DNA from: Fragilaria crotonensis
Lineage: Eukaryota; Bacillariophyta; Fragilariophyceae; Fragilariales; Fragilariaceae
Assembly (NCBI GenBank): GCA_022925895.1
Contig: JAKSYS010000227.1
Location: 19,042 to 83,041, forward strand
DNA length: 64,000 nt
Direction: 5' to 3'
Shown: one piece after another, positions 62,400 through 64,000 of the stretch
Layout: each line of letters starts with the position of its first letter
How positions within the stretch are numbered: the first letter of the stretch is position 1
Program-made: the position numbers and the translations under genes
The notes under the pieces: model-generated
Seen by the model: only the letters and a program-made list of their open reading frames with translations
What the model was told of the DNA's origin: nothing
The model's database searches: none

Positions 62400-63448
62400 G
62401 CAAATTTCTTGTACTTGCGGTCCAACTCCGTATCAGGTTTGCGTTTCCTGTTATCGTTCGCGATGTCGTTGGTTCCTCCCTGTTTCTCGTTTCGTGAATA
62501 GCCATTCCGACAAACATTCCCGAGTCGTTGCCTTGAGTTTTGCAGTGTTGCGCTCGGTGCCCAACTTGGCCACATTTGTAACATTTTCCCGAAAACGAAT
62601 TTTGCACTCCATTGCCATTCTTGACATTGCCTCCATTTCTCTCTTCATTGCTCTTGCAGTCTCGTGCCTTGTGCCCTTGTTTTCCACACTTATTGCACTT
62701 CCCTTTAAACTGCCGCCAGCTGTTTCGTCCGCCGGTCGTCGAGCGCCAAATGCTTCTGATTTCGTTCGCCTCCTTTTTCGTCTCTCTTTTCTTGAATTCG
62801 TCCCTTAAACGGCTCAATGAACATCTGATAGTGCCCTGTGATCTCCTCAACGAAGTCTTGATGGTCCATACCTCACGCCCAATCTTGCCGTTCAACGAAG
62901 TGATGACGGCCTCGTAGTCGTTTTGGCAAACGTGCCAAAATTGTTGCTTGCATCTGTTCTTGGCTTCTCATGGTCCCATTTTCGCACTTACCAACTCTCT
63001 GTTCAACCTTTCGAGCTCCAATATCCACATGTGCGGGTCCTCCATGTCATTCTTCATGTAACACTTCTCCAATTGCGTAGTCGCCTTCACAAGGTCTTTC
63101 GTCTTCTTCGAATCGTAGCGACTTTTCAACGCTTTCCACATGTCGTTCGCCGTCTCTTCGGCCTCAATAATCGCAAATGCGTCGCCCTGGCATGACATAA
63201 TCAAAAATTGCGAGCATCGTTGTTCCACTTCTGCGCTTGTTCTTCCTCTCTTGTCAACTCCACAGCCCCTGGGCTTGGCAGCTTCAACTTTCCAGCAGGC
63301 CCCTCTCAAAGCCTTTGGACGCAGCAAACACTTCTGCCTTCTTGAAGAACTCGCGGTTCCATACCGCCCTTCGTCTTGTCATTTCCCAAAAGGGAATGAC
63401 CTTGATCGTCTCGAGCGGACTCGACTTCATCGTCGCTTCGCTCGCCAT
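62400..63448 (-). pseudogene. Copia gag (UBN2-type) with two CCHC zinc knuckles, frameshifted
   Basis: Starts ATG at 63448 (MASEATMKSSPLETIKVIPF). The UBN2-like capsid region follows (FLIMSCQGDAFAIIEAEETA, DMWKALKSRYDSKKTKDLV, MWILELERLNREL), then two zinc knuckles CNKCGKQGHKARDC (~62656-62698) and CYKCGQVGHRAQHC (~62541-62583). The frame breaks at ~63380-63330 and again near 62960. Downstream is an acidic linker (DDDDEDDFWNDDEK) leading into the protease, so gag and pol were probably one polyprotein. Confidence 0.8.
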
Positions 63449-63483
63449 CGTCGTCGTCGTTAGATCTTAACTCTCAAAACAAT

Positions 63484-63497
63484 CGTTTTATAAAACG
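63484..63497. other. Perfect palindrome CGTTTTATAAAACG at the primer-binding-site position
   Basis: Directly inside the 5' LTR (minus strand), where a tRNA-complementary primer-binding site beginning TGG is expected, the sequence is a 14-bp perfect palindrome followed by ATTGTTTTGAG. No tRNA 3'-end complement is evident by eye. Confidence 0.6.
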
Positions 63498-63998
63498 TGT
63501 TGAGAATCCCAGATATCGTGAGCGGTACCACAGTACTTGCTCTGGTTATGGGGTGATAACTGCAGTTGTCAGGCCTTGACAAAATCAGCAAAGTAAAAGT
63601 TATGAGTTTAGGTTCTAACTAAACTCCTCTTCCAGGTTCCCTTCTCTGTCTCTCCAGAACCTTCCTCTGTCTTCTTCCTTCCTTGTGTCTCCTTCTTGTT
63701 CTTCCCAGTTCTTTATAGTGGACTTCTGTCCAATCTCCTACATGTTTAATGATTCTCCATTGACTTTCCATAGTTTTCGTCCTCCGATGGAATCTTGGTT
63801 TGTTGGACTCTTTGGAAATCCGTATCGCGATTAATTTCGAATTCTTTATCCCAGTTCAGTCGTGTGTTCAATTCCGAGTTCACGTCTGACTCGAATCTGA
63901 CATTCCGTCCAAACGTCGAATCTCTCTCAGCTTCGCCAACGACAGTATTCACTGTCTCACCGGTACTGGACTTATCCAGTAGCCTACTATCCTCGACA
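63498..63998 (-). repeat. 5' LTR, 501 bp
   Basis: Matches the LTR at 58039-58541 base for base apart from three small indels; no substitution seen on direct comparison. The last two bases of the window (TG) are outside it. Confidence 0.88.
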
Positions 63999-64000
63999 TG

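Larger units (their letters stand above)
58039..63998 (-). mobile_element. Ty1/copia-type LTR retrotransposon (diatom CoDi-like), ~5.96 kb
   Basis: Two near-identical LTRs bound an internal region read on the minus strand with the copia order Gag, protease, integrase, reverse transcriptase, RNase H. The polypurine tract GGAGGGAGGA (58542-58551 on minus) abuts the 3' LTR exactly. The coding region is broken by many one-base shifts. Only two bases remain to the right of the 5' LTR, so the target duplication cannot be fully tested; they (TG) do not match the left flank (GCGTC at 58034-58038). Confidence 0.9.

Noticed and set aside
1-64000. tRNA, rRNA, riboswitch or CRISPR elements
   Set aside because: I scanned the intergenic DNA by eye for tRNA B-box words (GTTCGA-type), rRNA landmarks and spaced direct repeats and found none convincing; a covariance-model search would be needed for short RNAs.

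Overview
The window looks like nuclear DNA of a pennate diatom, most like Phaeodactylum tricornutum; this is inference from content, not a database match. Genes are compact. Five have one short GT-AG intron each (78 to 89 nt) that can be placed exactly by frame continuity. Several proteins carry diatom-type bipartite plastid presequences: a signal peptide followed by Phe at the cleavage site. The products are eukaryotic nuclear, cytosolic and plastid proteins (eL21, EXO1, HOP2, NUP50, NCBP3, a tuberin-like RapGAP, dynactin p24). Intergenic DNA is full of GTAC-centred words.

Layout. 1-1.8 kb: 3' end of an AlkB-like dioxygenase facing an RlmM-like RNA 2'-O-methyltransferase with a frameshift. 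3.4-6 kb: plastid CbbY-like phosphatase (with an upstream TGACGTCA) and a ZIP metal transporter. 6.7-12.1 kb: a very large membrane-anchored protein split over three frames. 13.9-16.8 kb: RMT2-type ankyrin methyltransferase and a GRAM/VASt lipid-transfer protein. 17.8-19.4 kb: a decayed Ala/Lys/Glu-rich ORF and a 30-bp minisatellite. 19.9-30.2 kb: tuberin-like RapGAP, an STI1-repeat protein, and a low-complexity protein with a diatom-type Cys/His domain. 31.7-35.9 kb: a second GRAM/VASt protein, a plastid protein with four GG repeats, and a secretory-route DEDDy exonuclease. 36.6-37.7 kb: a decayed piggyBac-like transposase. 38.2-52.4 kb: NCBP3-like protein, eL21, an EXO1-like nuclease, NUP50, a predicted thylakoid-lumen Tat substrate, HOP2 with a long N-terminal extension, an HMG-box/histone-fold protein, and dynactin p24. 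53.05-56.13 kb: a complete PIF/Harbinger element with TTA target duplications. 56.6-57.9 kb: a DUF1989 protein and a small plastid membrane protein. 58.04-64.0 kb: a minus-strand Ty1/copia-type LTR retrotransposon with ~500-bp LTRs.

The strongest cross-cutting observation is a set of single-base frameshifts, mostly apparent losses in homopolymer runs, in otherwise well-formed genes and transposons. The two LTRs of the retrotransposon differ only by indels, with no substitutions seen. This fits long-read consensus errors better than slow decay, so several apparent pseudogenes may be intact. No operons, CRISPR arrays, rRNA or tRNA genes were recognised. Biologically the most unusual items are the HMG-box plus POLE4-type histone fold with a PIP-like tail, the HOP2 extension, the NCBP3 protein with an N-terminal beta-rich domain, and the plastid four-repeat protein.
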